Of a DNA stretch of 43,545 bases, positions 7,147 through 15,512 are shown piece by piece. The stretch's first letter is position 1. Each line of letters begins with the position of its first letter. The notes under the pieces are model-generated. The model searched no databases. It was not told where the DNA came from and was given only the letters and a program-made list of their open reading frames with translations. This DNA comes from an uncultured Collinsella sp. (GTDB taxonomy: Bacteria > Actinomycetota > Coriobacteriia > Coriobacteriales > Coriobacteriaceae). The translations under genes were made by a program, and so were the position numbers. The stretch covers positions 1 through 43,545 of the forward strand of contig CAUBGU010000004.1 of the NCBI GenBank assembly GCA_958435545.1, in the 5' to 3' direction.

Positions 7147-7284
7147 ATGTTTGATGACGACGACCTATTCAATCTGACAGACGATTCGTTTGAGTGGGAT
7201 CTGCTACTCGATGACGATGAGTTGGAGCAGGATCGTAGGAAACGGCAGGGCAAGAAAACTCAGGGTGACGCTTCGAAAAAGTAA
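7147..7284 (+). CDS. Small acidic protein, probably truncated by a premature stop
   Basis: A 45-residue protein with an Asp/Glu-rich first half (MFDDDDLFNL at the start) and a basic tail (RRKRQGKK) follows an AAGGGAGG ribosome site. It is not a family I recognise. After the TAA at 7282-7284 the same frame stays open for 13 more codons, ending GLFGGLFG and TAA at 7324-7326. That Gly/Phe-rich tail looks like a natural C-terminus, so the TAA probably arose by one substitution. It forms a unit with the HIRAN gene. Function unknown. Confidence 0.6.
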   Translation: MFDDDDLFNLTDDSFEWDLLLDDDELEQDRRKRQGKKTQGDASKK

Positions 7285-7326
7285 GACAAACGCCGCCGCG
7301 GCCTGTTCGGCGGGCTCTTTGGCTAA
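7285..7326 (+). pseudogene. In-frame tail cut off from the small acidic protein
   Basis: These 13 codons (DKRRRGLFGGLFG) plus a stop continue the frame of the preceding gene beyond its TAA. They would be untranslated unless the stop is read through. The same bases also contain a CCGCCG/CGGCGG inverted repeat (7293-7298, 7308-7313), so a weak terminator is an alternative reading. Confidence 0.4.
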
Positions 7327-7392
7327 CCGCCGTATCGCTGTGTCTGTATACTTAGCACGAGTTTGACGCGTTGCGAAATGAGGGCATAGACG

Positions 7393-7938
7393 ATGATGTG
7401 GTTTACCGCCGACCTGCACCTGGGCGATACGAATATCTTGCACGACATGGATCGGCCGTTTGATTCGGTCGAGGAGATGAACCGCAAGGTCATCGATGCC
7501 ATCAATGAGTGCGTGGCTGCGGACGACCGCCTCTATATCTTGGGAGACTTTACGTATCGCTTGCCCATGGCGGAGGCGGTGCGCCTGCGCGAGCGTATCG
7601 AATGCAAGAATGTGACGCTCATCTGCGGTAACCATGACGGCGACTGGGAAGATCCCGACGCCCCGCAAATTTGGGAAGACGTGCGCGATTACCTGGAGGT
7701 TGCTCCCGGCTATGCCAAGGGCCATCGTCTGGTGATGAGCCATTACCCCATGCTCAGCTGGAATGGTAAGGCGCGTGGCGCCATCATGCTACACGGGCAT
7801 ATCCACAGCAGAGGAGACCGCACCAACGCACGCAACCGCGATCGCGAGCGCCCCATTTACCGCTACGATGTGGGCCTCGACGCCAACGAGTACAAGCCCG
7901 TAAGCCGCGACCAGATTCTTAGCTTCTTTGGGCTATAG
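7393..7938 (+). CDS. Calcineurin-like metallophosphoesterase
   Basis: The 181-residue protein carries the full metal-site pattern: D7-x-H9 (TADLHLGD), GD at 51-52, GNHDG at 79-83, SHYPM with His117 and LHGHIHS around 133-139. Short single-domain enzymes of this kind hydrolyse phosphodiesters or phosphomonoesters; the substrate is unknown. Two ATGs occur in tandem, and GAGGG lies 8 nt before the first. TATACT at 7347-7352 may be its -10. The gene ends directly at the base of a long hairpin. Confidence 0.9.
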   Translation: MMWFTADLHLGDTNILHDMDRPFDSVEEMNRKVIDAINECVAADDRLYILGDFTYRLPMAEAVRLRERIECKNVTLICGNHDGDWEDPDAPQIWEDVRDYLEVAPGYAKGHRLVMSHYPMLSWNGKARGAIMLHGHIHSRGDRTNARNRDRERPIYRYDVGLDANEYKPVSRDQILSFFGL

Positions 7939-7991
7939 GGCGCCAGAACCACCACAAAGGGGACAGGCACCTTTGTGGTGGCTCTGGCGCC
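7939..7991. repeat. Long hairpin of an apparently dispersed repeat type
   Basis: Two 22-nt arms (7939-7960 and 7970-7991) pair at 21 of 22 positions around the 9-nt loop GGACAGGCA. The arms start GGCGCCAGA and end CACAAAGG. The stem begins at the base after the phosphoesterase stop codon. I recall similar sequences being common between Collinsella genes, but only one copy is seen here. Confidence 0.8.
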
Positions 7992-8020
7992 GTTGACATT
8001 ATGGCGGCGGCGCCTTTTTT
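7986..8020 (+). terminator. Terminator overlapping the long hairpin
   Basis: GGCGCCG (7986-7992) pairs with CGGCGCC (8008-8014), followed by T6. Its left arm is the last six bases of the long hairpin plus one, so the two structures exclude each other. Confidence 0.65.
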
Positions 8021-8078
8021 GTCCGTGCGGCGCGGTAGAGTGTAGGCGGTTGAAATTTGCGTCCATCGAGGAGCTGCT

Positions 8079-9836
8079 ATGAATGAGATCAAGTGCCCGC
8101 ATTGTGGCGAAGTCTTTAAGGTCGATGCATCCGGCTATGCGGATATCGTCAAGCAGGTGCGCGATGCCGAGTTTTCGCGCGACTTGGATGAGCGTGTGAA
8201 GGCAGTCCAGCGCGAGGGCGAGCAGGCGCTGGAGCTTGAGCGCTCGCGTTCGACGGCTGCTTTGCAGGAGGCAGAGTCTCAGCGCAACGCTCAGCTCGTT
8301 GAGCAGAAGAACGCTGCGGCTCAGCAACTGGCACAAGAGGTTGCCAAGCGCGATGCTGAGCTTGCCGAGCTGCGCGCTAAGCTCGAGGGCGCTGCCGCAG
8401 AGCGCGAGAGTGCAAGCCAGCGCGCGGCGGTAGAGGCACGAGCCAATGCTCAAAAGGAAAATGCCGAACTCCAGCGTGAGATTGATAGCCTGCGTGCGCA
8501 GCTTGGGCGCAAAGATGACGAAGCAAAGCTTGCCGAGTCGGCGGCGCGCAACGCTGCTCAAAACGATTTAGCTGCGCGCGACGCTCAGATTGCTGAGCTG
8601 CAGGCCAGGCTCGCCGCGGCGGACAAAGCCCAGGAGATGGCGCTTGCCGCTGCCGCGGCAGAGTCGCAGCGTGAGCTCGATGCCGCTCGCAGCGAGGCCG
8701 AGCGCGCGCTTACTGACTATCGCGCGAAGGCGCAGGAGAAGTTTTCCGCCGCAAAGGCTCAGTCCGAGCAAGAGGCCGAGGGCCTGCGTGCCCAGCTGCG
8801 CGAGCAGGAACTGATGGCAAAAATGAACCTGTCAGAGGCGGTCGCCGCGGCGGAGCGAGAGCGCGATGAGGCACGTGCCAAACTGACGAGCGAGCTGGCT
8901 GTGCGCGATTCTCGCGAGGAACAGGCCAAGGCGGCACACGAGCTCGAGCTTGCGCAGGCCAAGCGTGCGAGCGATGACCTGATTCGCTACAAGGATGAAG
9001 AGATCGAGCGCCTTAAGGACATGAAGGTCCGCCTGTCCACCAAGATGGTGGGCGAGTCGCTCGAGCAGCACTGCGAGACCGAGTTTAACCGTCTGCGCAT
9101 GACGGCGTTTCCTAACGCGTACTTCGAGAAGGATAACGATGCGTCCGAGGGCACCAAGGGCGACTTTATCTTCCGCGAGTGCGACGCAAGCGGTAACGAG
9201 GTCATTTCGATTATGTTCGAGATGAAAAACGAGAACGACGAGACCGCGACCAAACATAAAAACGAGGACTTCTTTAAGAAACTCGATCACGATCGTCGCC
9301 AGAAAGGCTGTGAGTACGCGGTGCTCTGCACGTTGCTCGAACCCGAGAGCGAGCTTTACAACGCCGGCATCGTGGACGTGAGCTATCGCTACGAGAAGAT
9401 GTACGTGATTCGCCCACAGTTCTTTATTCCCATGATCACGCTTCTTCGCAACGCCGCCATGGGTTCGCTGCGCTATAAGCAGGAGCTGGCGGAGTACAAA
9501 CAGCAGAATATCGACGTCACGAACTTCGAAGCCAAGATGGAAAAGTTCAAGAATGATTTCGGTCGCAACTACGAGATCGCGAGCCGAAAGTTCCAAACGG
9601 CGATTGATGAGATCGACAAGACGATTAGCCATCTGCAGAAAACCAAGGAGGCGTTGCTGTCCTCCGAGAACAATCTGCGCCTAGCCAACAAGAAGGCCGA
9701 CGATCTTACCATTCGCAAGCTCACGTGGGGCAACAAGACCATGAAAGCAGCGTTTGACGAGGCACGCGGGGCTGCGACAGAGACAAACGATGAGCCAGCC
9801 GAGGCGGATTCGTATGAGGTCGAGGATGCCGAGTAA
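8079..9836 (+). CDS. DUF2130 coiled-coil protein with nuclease-like C-terminal domain
   Basis: The 585-residue protein starts with a short zinc-ribbon-like CPHC (residues 6-9), followed by an Ala/Glu/Arg-rich coiled coil to about 315. The conserved DUF2130 domain begins near [11 protein letters not shown]. In it GDFIF (Asp362) and FEMK (Glu381, Lys383), with Glu326/328 before them, have the order of a PD-(D/E)XK nuclease core as in RmuC. GAGGAG lies about 5 nt before the ATG. It is monocistronic between strong hairpins. DUF2130 proteins have no established function; a DNA-end or recombination role parallel to RmuC is inferred from architecture. Confidence 0.88.
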   Translation: MNEIKCPHCGEVFKVDASGYADIVKQVRDAEFSRDLDERVKAVQREGEQALELERSRSTAALQEAESQRNAQLVEQKNAAAQQLAQEVAKRDAELAELRAKLEGAAAERESASQRAAVEARANAQKENAELQREIDSLRAQLGRKDDEAKLAESAARNAAQNDLAARDAQIAELQARLAAADKAQEMALAAAAAESQRELDAARSEAERALTDYRAKAQEKFSAAKAQSEQEAEGLRAQLREQELMAKMNLSEAVAAAERERDEARAKLTSELAVRDSREEQAKAAHELELAQAKRASDDLIRYKDEEIERLKDMKVRLSTKMVGESLEQHCETEFNRLRMTAFPNAYFEKDNDASEGTKGDFIFRECDASGNEVISIMFEMKNENDETATKHKNEDFFKKLDHDRRQKGCEYAVLCTLLEPESELYNAGIVDVSYRYEKMYVIRPQFFIPMITLLRNAAMGSLRYKQELAEYKQQNIDVTNFEAKMEKFKNDFGRNYEIASRKFQTAIDEIDKTISHLQKTKEALLSSENNLRLANKKADDLTIRKLTWGNKTMKAAFDEARGAATETNDEPAEADSYEVEDAE

Positions 9837-9859
9837 GGCATAGCGTATAGTGCAAAAGT

Positions 9860-9889
9860 GGGGCCGCTGGCGATATTGCCAGCGGCCCC
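9860..9889. terminator. Bidirectional terminator between convergent genes
   Basis: GGGGCCGCTGGC (9860-9871) and GCCAGCGGCCCC (9878-9889) form a perfect 12-bp stem with a 6-nt loop. GTTTCG follows on plus and ACTTTTGC on minus. It serves the DUF2130 gene and the helicase gene converging on it. Confidence 0.87.
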
Positions 9890-9910
9890 GTTTCGTTCCG
9901 GTAAGTTCGG

Positions 9911-12592
9911 CTAGTCTTCGAGCAGGTCCTCGATAAAGCCGACACGGTAGTTTTTGAAGATGACCTCGCCGCCGTCTTGCGTGGCGTCCAGGTCGACATC
10001 GCCCATGATGCCAAAGTCGTGGTCGCCATCCTCGTCGGCAAAGATCTGGTGCACGTGCCATACGTGCGCGGTCTTCTCGTCGGACTCGTCAATGGAAAAC
10101 ATCGCGGCGCTGCGGGCATCTCCGTCGGTGAGGATCTCCTCGTGCTGCTCATGGTAGGCATCGAGCGCCTTTTGCCAGCGGATTTCGCTCATGCCCCAGT
10201 CGTCGTCGAGCTCGCCCAGGTCGCGAACGTGCTCGCGAGCGGCAAGGGTCACGCGGCGGAAGAGCGCGTTGCGCACCAACAGCGTGCAGCCGCGGCGGTC
10301 CGCCACGACCTCGTCGATGCCCTGCGGCGGCGCGGCGTCGAGGGCTGCCGGGTTGCCGGCGTTCTCCCACTCGTCCACCAGGCTCGAGTCCACCGAGCGC
10401 ACCACAAAGCCCAGCCACGAGATAATGTCGCGCAGGCGCCCGTCGCGTTTCTCGATGGGTACGGTGCGGTCGAGCGAACGGTAGGCCTCTGCCAGGTAGC
10501 GCAGCAAAATGCCCTCGGAGCGGGCGATGCCGAGCTTTTGAATGTAACCCTTAAAATCGCTCGCGCTTTCCAGCATATCGCGCAGGACGCTCTTGGGAGA
10601 GAGCTGGTAGTCGTTTGCCCAGGGCACTTCCTGGCAGTACTTGTCAAAGGCAGCGTCGAGCAAATCCTCGAGCGGCTTTTCGTACGTGACGTCTTGAATG
10701 CGCTCCAGACGTTCCTCATATTCGACGCCGTCAGCCTTCATTTCGGCCATCGCGCGGTCGCGCGCGGCGCGCTCCTGTGCGCGCAGCACCTGCTTGGGGT
10801 CCTCGAGCGTTGCCTCGACCATCGAGATTAGATCCATGGTATAGGTCTCGCTCTCGGGATCGAGCAGCTCCAACGCGGCAAGCAAGAACGGCGAGAGTGG
10901 CTGATCGAGCGCGAAGTCCTCGGGCAGATCGACCGTCAGCGCATAGTCGATGTCCGGTGCGGCGTCAGCCGGGGCGTCGGGTGCGGGCGGCACCTCGGTG
11001 CGAACGACGACGCCGGAATCGATGAGCGTGGCGAAGATTTCGTCGGCGCGAACCTCGAGCTTGGCCTTTTCTTCGGGGGTCTGCAGGCTCGTCTCGATGA
11101 GGTCGTGTACGCGGGCTCGGGCATCGCCGCCCTGCTCGACCACGCTAATCACCATGGAGTGTGTGATGCGCAGGCGCGGCTTGAGCGTCTCGGGCTGCGT
11201 CTCGATCAGGCGCTCAAAGGTCTGCTTGTTCCAGGTGACAAAGCCCTCGGGGGCCTTCTTCTTTTTAATCTTGCGGAGCTTCTTGGGGTCGTCGCCCGCC
11301 TTGGCCATGAGCTTGGCGTTCTCGATCTCGTGCTCCGGTGCCTCGGCGATGACCATGCCCTCGGTATCGAAGCCCGAACGGCCGGCGCGACCGGCAATCT
11401 GATGGAACTCGCGGGCGCGCAGACGACGCATCTTGTAGCCATCGAACTTGGTGAGCGCGGTGAGCACCACGGTGTGGATGGGTACGTTGATGCCGACGCC
11501 GAGCGTATCGGTGCCGCAGATGACGGGCAACAGGCCCTGCTGTGCCAAGCGCTCGACCAGCAGACGATAGCGCGGCAACATGCCGGCATGGTGCACGCCG
11601 ACGCCGCATCCAAGCAGACGTTTGAGAATCTTGCCAAAGGCCGTCGAGAAGCTCGTCCCCTTTGCCGCGTCTTTGATGGCTTCGCGCTGCTCCTTGCTGG
11701 CGATGCCAAAATTGGCGAGCGATTGTGCCGTCGCAAGTGCGGCATCCTGGCTAAAGTGCACGATATAGAGCGGGGCCTCGCCGCGACGCATCGCGAGCTC
11801 GACGGTGCCCTCGAGCGAGGTCGTCACGTAGTCGTAGCTCAACGGCACGGGGCGTGGGGCATCGACGACCAAGTCACAGGTAGCGCCGGTGTGCTCCTCG
11901 AGTGAGGCGGCGATGGCGGTGACATCGCCGAGCGTGGCGCTCATGAGCATAAACTGCGTGTGAGGCAGGGTGAGCAGCGGCACCTGCCAGGCCCAGCCGC
12001 GGTCGGGGTCGGCAAAGTAGTGGAACTCGTCCATGGCGACGCAGCCAACATCGGCATCTTCGCCCTCGCGCAGCGCGTCATTGGCAAGGATTTCGGCCGT
12101 GCAGCAGATGACGGGTGCCTTGGTGTTGATATGCGTATCGCCGGTGATCATGCCGACGTTATCGCGGCCGAGCACCTGCACAAGGTCGAAAAACTTCTCG
12201 CTGACCAGAGCCTTGATAGGGGCCGTGTAGTAGCAGCGCTTGCCCTGCGCCATGCCCATAAAGAGCATGCCCAGCGCGACAAGCGACTTGCCCGATCCGG
12301 TCGGTGTTCCCAAAATGACATGGTCACCGGCGGCTAGATCCATGAGGGCCTCTTCTTGGTGATCCCACAGTTCAATGCCGCGGTCGCTCGTCCATTCAAA
12401 GAAGCGTTCGAAGGCCTGATCGGGCGTGAGCCATGGTTCGGGCTCACTACCATCCTCGGGCTCCCACCAGGTGGGGGAGAGCGCGCCGAGCGAGCCGAAC
12501 TCGGCTTCGGTTCCCGTGCCGCCCGAGAATGAGCTGGCAGCCCCGGCGCCGGAGACGGTGCTGGCGGTGGTATCTGTCGTGGTCTGTGCCAT
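9911..12592 (-). CDS. DEAD/DEAH (Ski2-like) helicase with DUF3516 C-terminus
   Basis: The 893-residue protein has all core superfamily 2 motifs: GTPTGSGKS at 95-103, DEFH at 188-191, SAT at 218-220 and QIAGRAGRSG at 397-406. The C-terminal ~400 residues match the actinobacterial DUF3516 arrangement. The first ~40 residues are Thr/Ser/Gly-rich and probably disordered. Such proteins resemble Mtr4/Ski2 RNA helicases and are widespread in Actinobacteria, with likely RNA unwinding or decay roles; the substrate is not proven. trmB lies 98 bp upstream in the same direction. The start is the ATG at 12592; the preceding bases lack a strong ribosome site. Confidence 0.92.
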   Translation of the reverse strand: MAQTTTDTTASTVSGAGAASSFSGGTGTEAEFGSLGALSPTWWEPEDGSEPEPWLTPDQAFERFFEWTSDRGIELWDHQEEALMDLAAGDHVILGTPTGSGKSLVALGMLFMGMAQGKRCYYTAPIKALVSEKFFDLVQVLGRDNVGMITGDTHINTKAPVICCTAEILANDALREGEDADVGCVAMDEFHYFADPDRGWAWQVPLLTLPHTQFMLMSATLGDVTAIAASLEEHTGATCDLVVDAPRPVPLSYDYVTTSLEGTVELAMRRGEAPLYIVHFSQDAALATAQSLANFGIASKEQREAIKDAAKGTSFSTAFGKILKRLLGCGVGVHHAGMLPRYRLLVERLAQQGLLPVICGTDTLGVGINVPIHTVVLTALTKFDGYKMRRLRAREFHQIAGRAGRSGFDTEGMVIAEAPEHEIENAKLMAKAGDDPKKLRKIKKKKAPEGFVTWNKQTFERLIETQPETLKPRLRITHSMVISVVEQGGDARARVHDLIETSLQTPEEKAKLEVRADEIFATLIDSGVVVRTEVPPAPDAPADAAPDIDYALTVDLPEDFALDQPLSPFLLAALELLDPESETYTMDLISMVEATLEDPKQVLRAQERAARDRAMAEMKADGVEYEERLERIQDVTYEKPLEDLLDAAFDKYCQEVPWANDYQLSPKSVLRDMLESASDFKGYIQKLGIARSEGILLRYLAEAYRSLDRTVPIEKRDGRLRDIISWLGFVVRSVDSSLVDEWENAGNPAALDAAPPQGIDEVVADRRGCTLLVRNALFRRVTLAAREHVRDLGELDDDWGMSEIRWQKALDAYHEQHEEILTDGDARSAAMFSIDESDEKTAHVWHVHQIFADEDGDHDFGIMGDVDLDATQDGGEVIFKNYRVGFIEDLLED

Positions 12593-12690
12593 GTGTTTGC
12601 TTTCTCTCGCGATTGTCCGCCAACTATTATGGCGTAGCGGCGGCGCGGGGTGCCAGCGCGCGAGAAAATGCAGGAAATGGGCGCGTGAAG

Positions 12691-13530
12691 TTAGTGCTCT
12701 TGCGGCAGGCGCTTCTTGCCTTTGCGGGCGCGGTTTCTAAAGTTCTCGACGGCTTCTTCCATGCCCAGAGGTACATAGGTGAGCTCATCGAGGTTATCGG
12801 GCAGGTAGCAGGCAAGGCTTTGCTCCTGCGCGCGGCCCGCCGCGAGCTGTTCATCGCTGGGCTTCGCGCCGGGTGTGGCGCAAATGCCATAGACGACGGC
12901 ACCCATCTCGCGCGTGCGGCATTCATATTCGGTCTCGGGGTGCTTGGGATGGTCGCGGCGGACGTTGTCGCTTACCCAAAGCGTGTCGTAGCCGGCCGCG
13001 GCAAACTGCCCTAGGGCGTAGTCGCGCAATGGCTTGCTGTCGGTTCGCAGCGTGACGGTGGCACCGGTTGAAAAGAGCGGGCGGTAGAGCATCAGATGGC
13101 CGACATGGACGAGTCGTTTTTTGGCGTACTTGGCCTTGGGCTGCGGCGTGGGAAAGTTAATGGTGATGGCATCGAGCTCGCCTGCAGCAAATAGCTGCGG
13201 CAGCGATGTGGCGCCTCGGGGCAGAACGAGCGCGTTGGTCAGCTTCTGCTCGCATATCTTCTGGGCAGCATAGGCAATGCAGATGGGTTCCTGGTCCATG
13301 CCGATAAAGAGGGTGTTTGGCTCGTGGGCCGCACGCTCTACAAGGTACGTTCCCTTGCCACAACCAAGATCAAGGTGAAGGTGTCCGAAAGGCTTGCCGC
13401 CAGCCGGCGCGCAAACCTTGCGCCAATCTCCGGCATATGCCTCGGGATTCGTCTCAATCGCATTGGCGTAGCGTTCCAAGCGCTCCTCGAGCACAAAGTT
13501 CTTAGGCGTGCGAACGTGGACGGCTCCCAT
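12691..13530 (-). CDS. trmB: tRNA (guanine-N7-)-methyltransferase
   Basis: TrmB makes m7G46 in tRNA using SAM. The SAM motif LDLGCGKG lies near 53-60, and NFPTPQPKAKYAKKRL matches the family signature usually read as NFPDPWPKKRHxKRR. The protein has 279 residues, longer than the ~220 of many TrmBs, with an N-terminal extension (MGAVHVRTPKNF) and a basic Lys/Arg-rich tail. AAGGAG lies upstream of the ATG. Within the signature the usual Asp is Thr and Trp is Gln, as I recall for some actinobacterial members. It is cytoplasmic and is followed by the DUF3516 helicase. Confidence 0.9.
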   Translation of the reverse strand: MGAVHVRTPKNFVLEERLERYANAIETNPEAYAGDWRKVCAPAGGKPFGHLHLDLGCGKGTYLVERAAHEPNTLFIGMDQEPICIAYAAQKICEQKLTNALVLPRGATSLPQLFAAGELDAITINFPTPQPKAKYAKKRLVHVGHLMLYRPLFSTGATVTLRTDSKPLRDYALGQFAAAGYDTLWVSDNVRRDHPKHPETEYECRTREMGAVVYGICATPGAKPSDEQLAAGRAQEQSLACYLPDNLDELTYVPLGMEEAVENFRNRARKGKKRLPQEH

Positions 13531-13554
13531 GAGGCTCCTTGGTCAAAATTATGG

Positions 13555-13572
13555 AACGCATAGCTGTGCGTT
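13555..13572 (-). terminator. Possible weak terminator between methyltransferase and trmB
   Basis: AACGCA (13555-13560) pairs with TGCGTT (13567-13572). On the minus strand the stem is followed by CCATAATTTT, with only a late T-run. Confidence 0.3.
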
Positions 13573-13649
13573 TCGTCAATGGGTTGAAAAGGGGGTGGGC
13601 ATAGTTTGCCCGAAAGACGCGGTGCGGCTCGACGGCGAGTCGCCGGTGC

Positions 13650-14522
13650 CTACAGGCGCTTGAGAATCACATAGCGGTTGAGATCGCCGCTGCGACCGTC
13701 AGCATGGAAGCGCTCAAGCTCGCGCACGGGGACCTCGCCGCTCTTGTAGAACGTACGGACGCCGCGCACCAGGTCGGTGATCTGCTGATCGTCAAAGTGA
13801 TGACAATAGCGGTAGGCGTGGCGGTCGTTTTGCCAGCCAATGAGGTGGTCGCCGGCTTCAAACTGCGCGGAAGCGTAACCCTCAAACGGCAGGGTGAGCT
13901 CGGCGCGGGCTTCGGCTCGAACGGCCTTGCGCGCCATGCGCTCGTCGTTCATAAACTCCCAAAAGCTGATGGCGATGATGCCGCCTGGGCGCGTCTGGCG
14001 CACCAGGGCGTCGAGCACGCGCACGCGGTACTCGCACGACGGCACGTGGTGCATAAAGCCAAAGCAGACCGAGATGTCGGCGAGCGGGGCGTCGAAAAGC
14101 ACGTCGGGCGTCTCGGCGGGATTGAGTTTCATAAGGGCATCGAGCACGTCGAGTTCCTGGAAGTGCAGGTTGGGAATGCGCAGGGCGTGGCCACGTGCAT
14201 CGATGGCCAGGTCCTGGCATGAGTCGACGCCATAGAACTCAAACGGGCAGCTGGCATCTGCCGAGGGATTTGCACCGTCGACGCCCTTGGCGGCAAGTGC
14301 GCCGCCGGCGGCAAAGTTCTCGAATCGCATATTGCCGCAGGCAAGATCGAAGACACGGACGGGATGCTCGATGGTGGCGACGTCGAGCTGTTCGAGTGCG
14401 ATGTCCATGGTGCGGACCCAGCCCGGCCACGGGGCCTGGCGCGTATCGGAGAAGGAGGCGGAGTGCTCGCGATAGAACGTGTTGTTGAGCTGGATGAGCG
14501 ATGAGGCGAAATCGCGGTTCAC
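13650..14522 (-). CDS. Class I SAM-dependent methyltransferase
   Basis: I place the start at the GTG at 14522 (290 residues), because GGAGGGAG lies 9 nt upstream. An ATG at 14570 would add 16 residues but has no ribosome site, and the frame stays open much further. Motif I is FDLACGN near 52-58; downstream FYGVDSC, ADISVCFGFMHHV and RPGGIIAISFWEF follow the usual order of small-molecule methyltransferases. The substrate is unknown. trmB lies 119 bp downstream in the same direction. The XRE regulator gene diverges from it. Confidence 0.82.
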   Translation of the reverse strand: MNRDFASSLIQLNNTFYREHSASFSDTRQAPWPGWVRTMDIALEQLDVATIEHPVRVFDLACGNMRFENFAAGGALAAKGVDGANPSADASCPFEFYGVDSCQDLAIDARGHALRIPNLHFQELDVLDALMKLNPAETPDVLFDAPLADISVCFGFMHHVPSCEYRVRVLDALVRQTRPGGIIAISFWEFMNDERMARKAVRAEARAELTLPFEGYASAQFEAGDHLIGWQNDRHAYRYCHHFDDQQITDLVRGVRTFYKSGEVPVRELERFHADGRSGDLNRYVILKRL

Positions 14523-14789
14523 GGCGCGGGACTCCCTCCGTTGGCGGTGCGGAATAAACGGTACGACCATACTACCGTTATCGCCGCAACGGGGACAACC
14601 GGGCTGCGGGTCATTGCTTGGTTTGGACACATTTTCGCAGCTCATGCGCGCCCGCAACCGCCGGTTGTCAAAAATCCCACTAAAATAGGTGGCATGTTTT
14701 TGGCGGTGGCGGATAGATTTTAACTGTGCAAGGCGCCTTAAGAACAAAAGCGGTCCGGCGGCACGGCTGGCAAAAGCATAGGAGGAACC

Positions 14790-15512
14790 ATGAATGTAGA
14801 AACTGCGCAGCGGCTCGCCGACCTTCGCCGCAGCAAAGGCTTTAGCCAAGAAGGGCTGGCGCGAAAGCTGGGGCTGTCGCGCCAGGCGGTCAGCAAATGG
14901 GAGCGCGCGGAGAGCTCGCCCGATACCGAGAACCTGATCTCGCTCGCCAAGCTTTATGGCGTGAGTCTGGACGAGCTGCTCAATCCGAGCGACGAGATCG
15001 AGGACGATATCGAGTTTGAGAACGAGGACCGCGCCCGCCAGCGCGAGGCCGAGGCGGCAGAGCGCGCTCGCACCCATGAGGCGGCGGTGCGCGCCACCGA
15101 AGCGGCAACGCAGGCGAGTGATGCCGCGGCTAAGGCGGCACAGGCGGCAAGCTGGAGTGCACAGGCCGCCAACGCTGCTACGGCGCAGGCGACGAGTGGC
15201 CACGCAGTTGGCTCGACTCCGGTGAAGGGCCCCTTCCAGTCGTTCCCGTATTGGGCCGTGTGCTGGCTGCTGTTCTTTTTGCTGATGTTCCTGGTTGGTG
15301 CCAGCCCTTTTCCCGCACTGATCTTCTTTACGATTCCCATCTATCACTGGGTGGCGCGTGCGCTCGATGGCGATTGGGCGCGCGGGGATATCCAGGTTGG
15401 TCCGGCGCCGGTGGCGGTCAAGGCCCAGGGGAAGGATACTTCTGCGGAACCTGATGCTGACGTGGCTATCGCAGCCACCGCTGAGCCGTGTGCCAAAGAG
15501 GGTGACGAATGA
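14790..15512 (+). CDS. XRE-family regulator with C-terminal membrane anchor
   Basis: Residues 6-62 form a Cro/C1-type helix-turn-helix (GFSQEGLARKLGLSRQAVSK at 17-36). An acidic stretch at 67-80 leads into an Ala/Arg/Glu/Gln-rich segment (85-135) that is probably helical. Two hydrophobic segments follow (about 154-170 and 172-187), then a cytoplasmic tail. The regulator is therefore likely tethered to the membrane. AGGAGG lies 5 nt before the ATG. Its stop overlaps the start of a DUF4097 gene by 4 bp, so the two are translationally coupled. This pairing is common in Gram-positive bacteria and may sense the envelope; target genes are unknown. Confidence 0.88.
   Translation: MNVETAQRLADLRRSKGFSQEGLARKLGLSRQAVSKWERAESSPDTENLISLAKLYGVSLDELLNPSDEIEDDIEFENEDRARQREAEAAERARTHEAAVRATEAATQASDAAAKAAQAASWSAQAANAATAQATSGHAVGSTPVKGPFQSFPYWAVCWLLFFLLMFLVGASPFPALIFFTIPIYHWVARALDGDWARGDIQVGPAPVAVKAQGKDTSAEPDADVAIAATAEPCAKEGDE

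Noticed and set aside
6786..8078. Identical GAGGAGCTGCT before two start codons (6802 and 8079)
   Set aside because: It is explained by a good ribosome binding site plus chance; no further similarity around it.
14523..15347. Upstream extension of the methyltransferase frame
   Set aside because: It overlaps the divergent XRE gene and lacks a ribosome site; GTG 14522 fits better.
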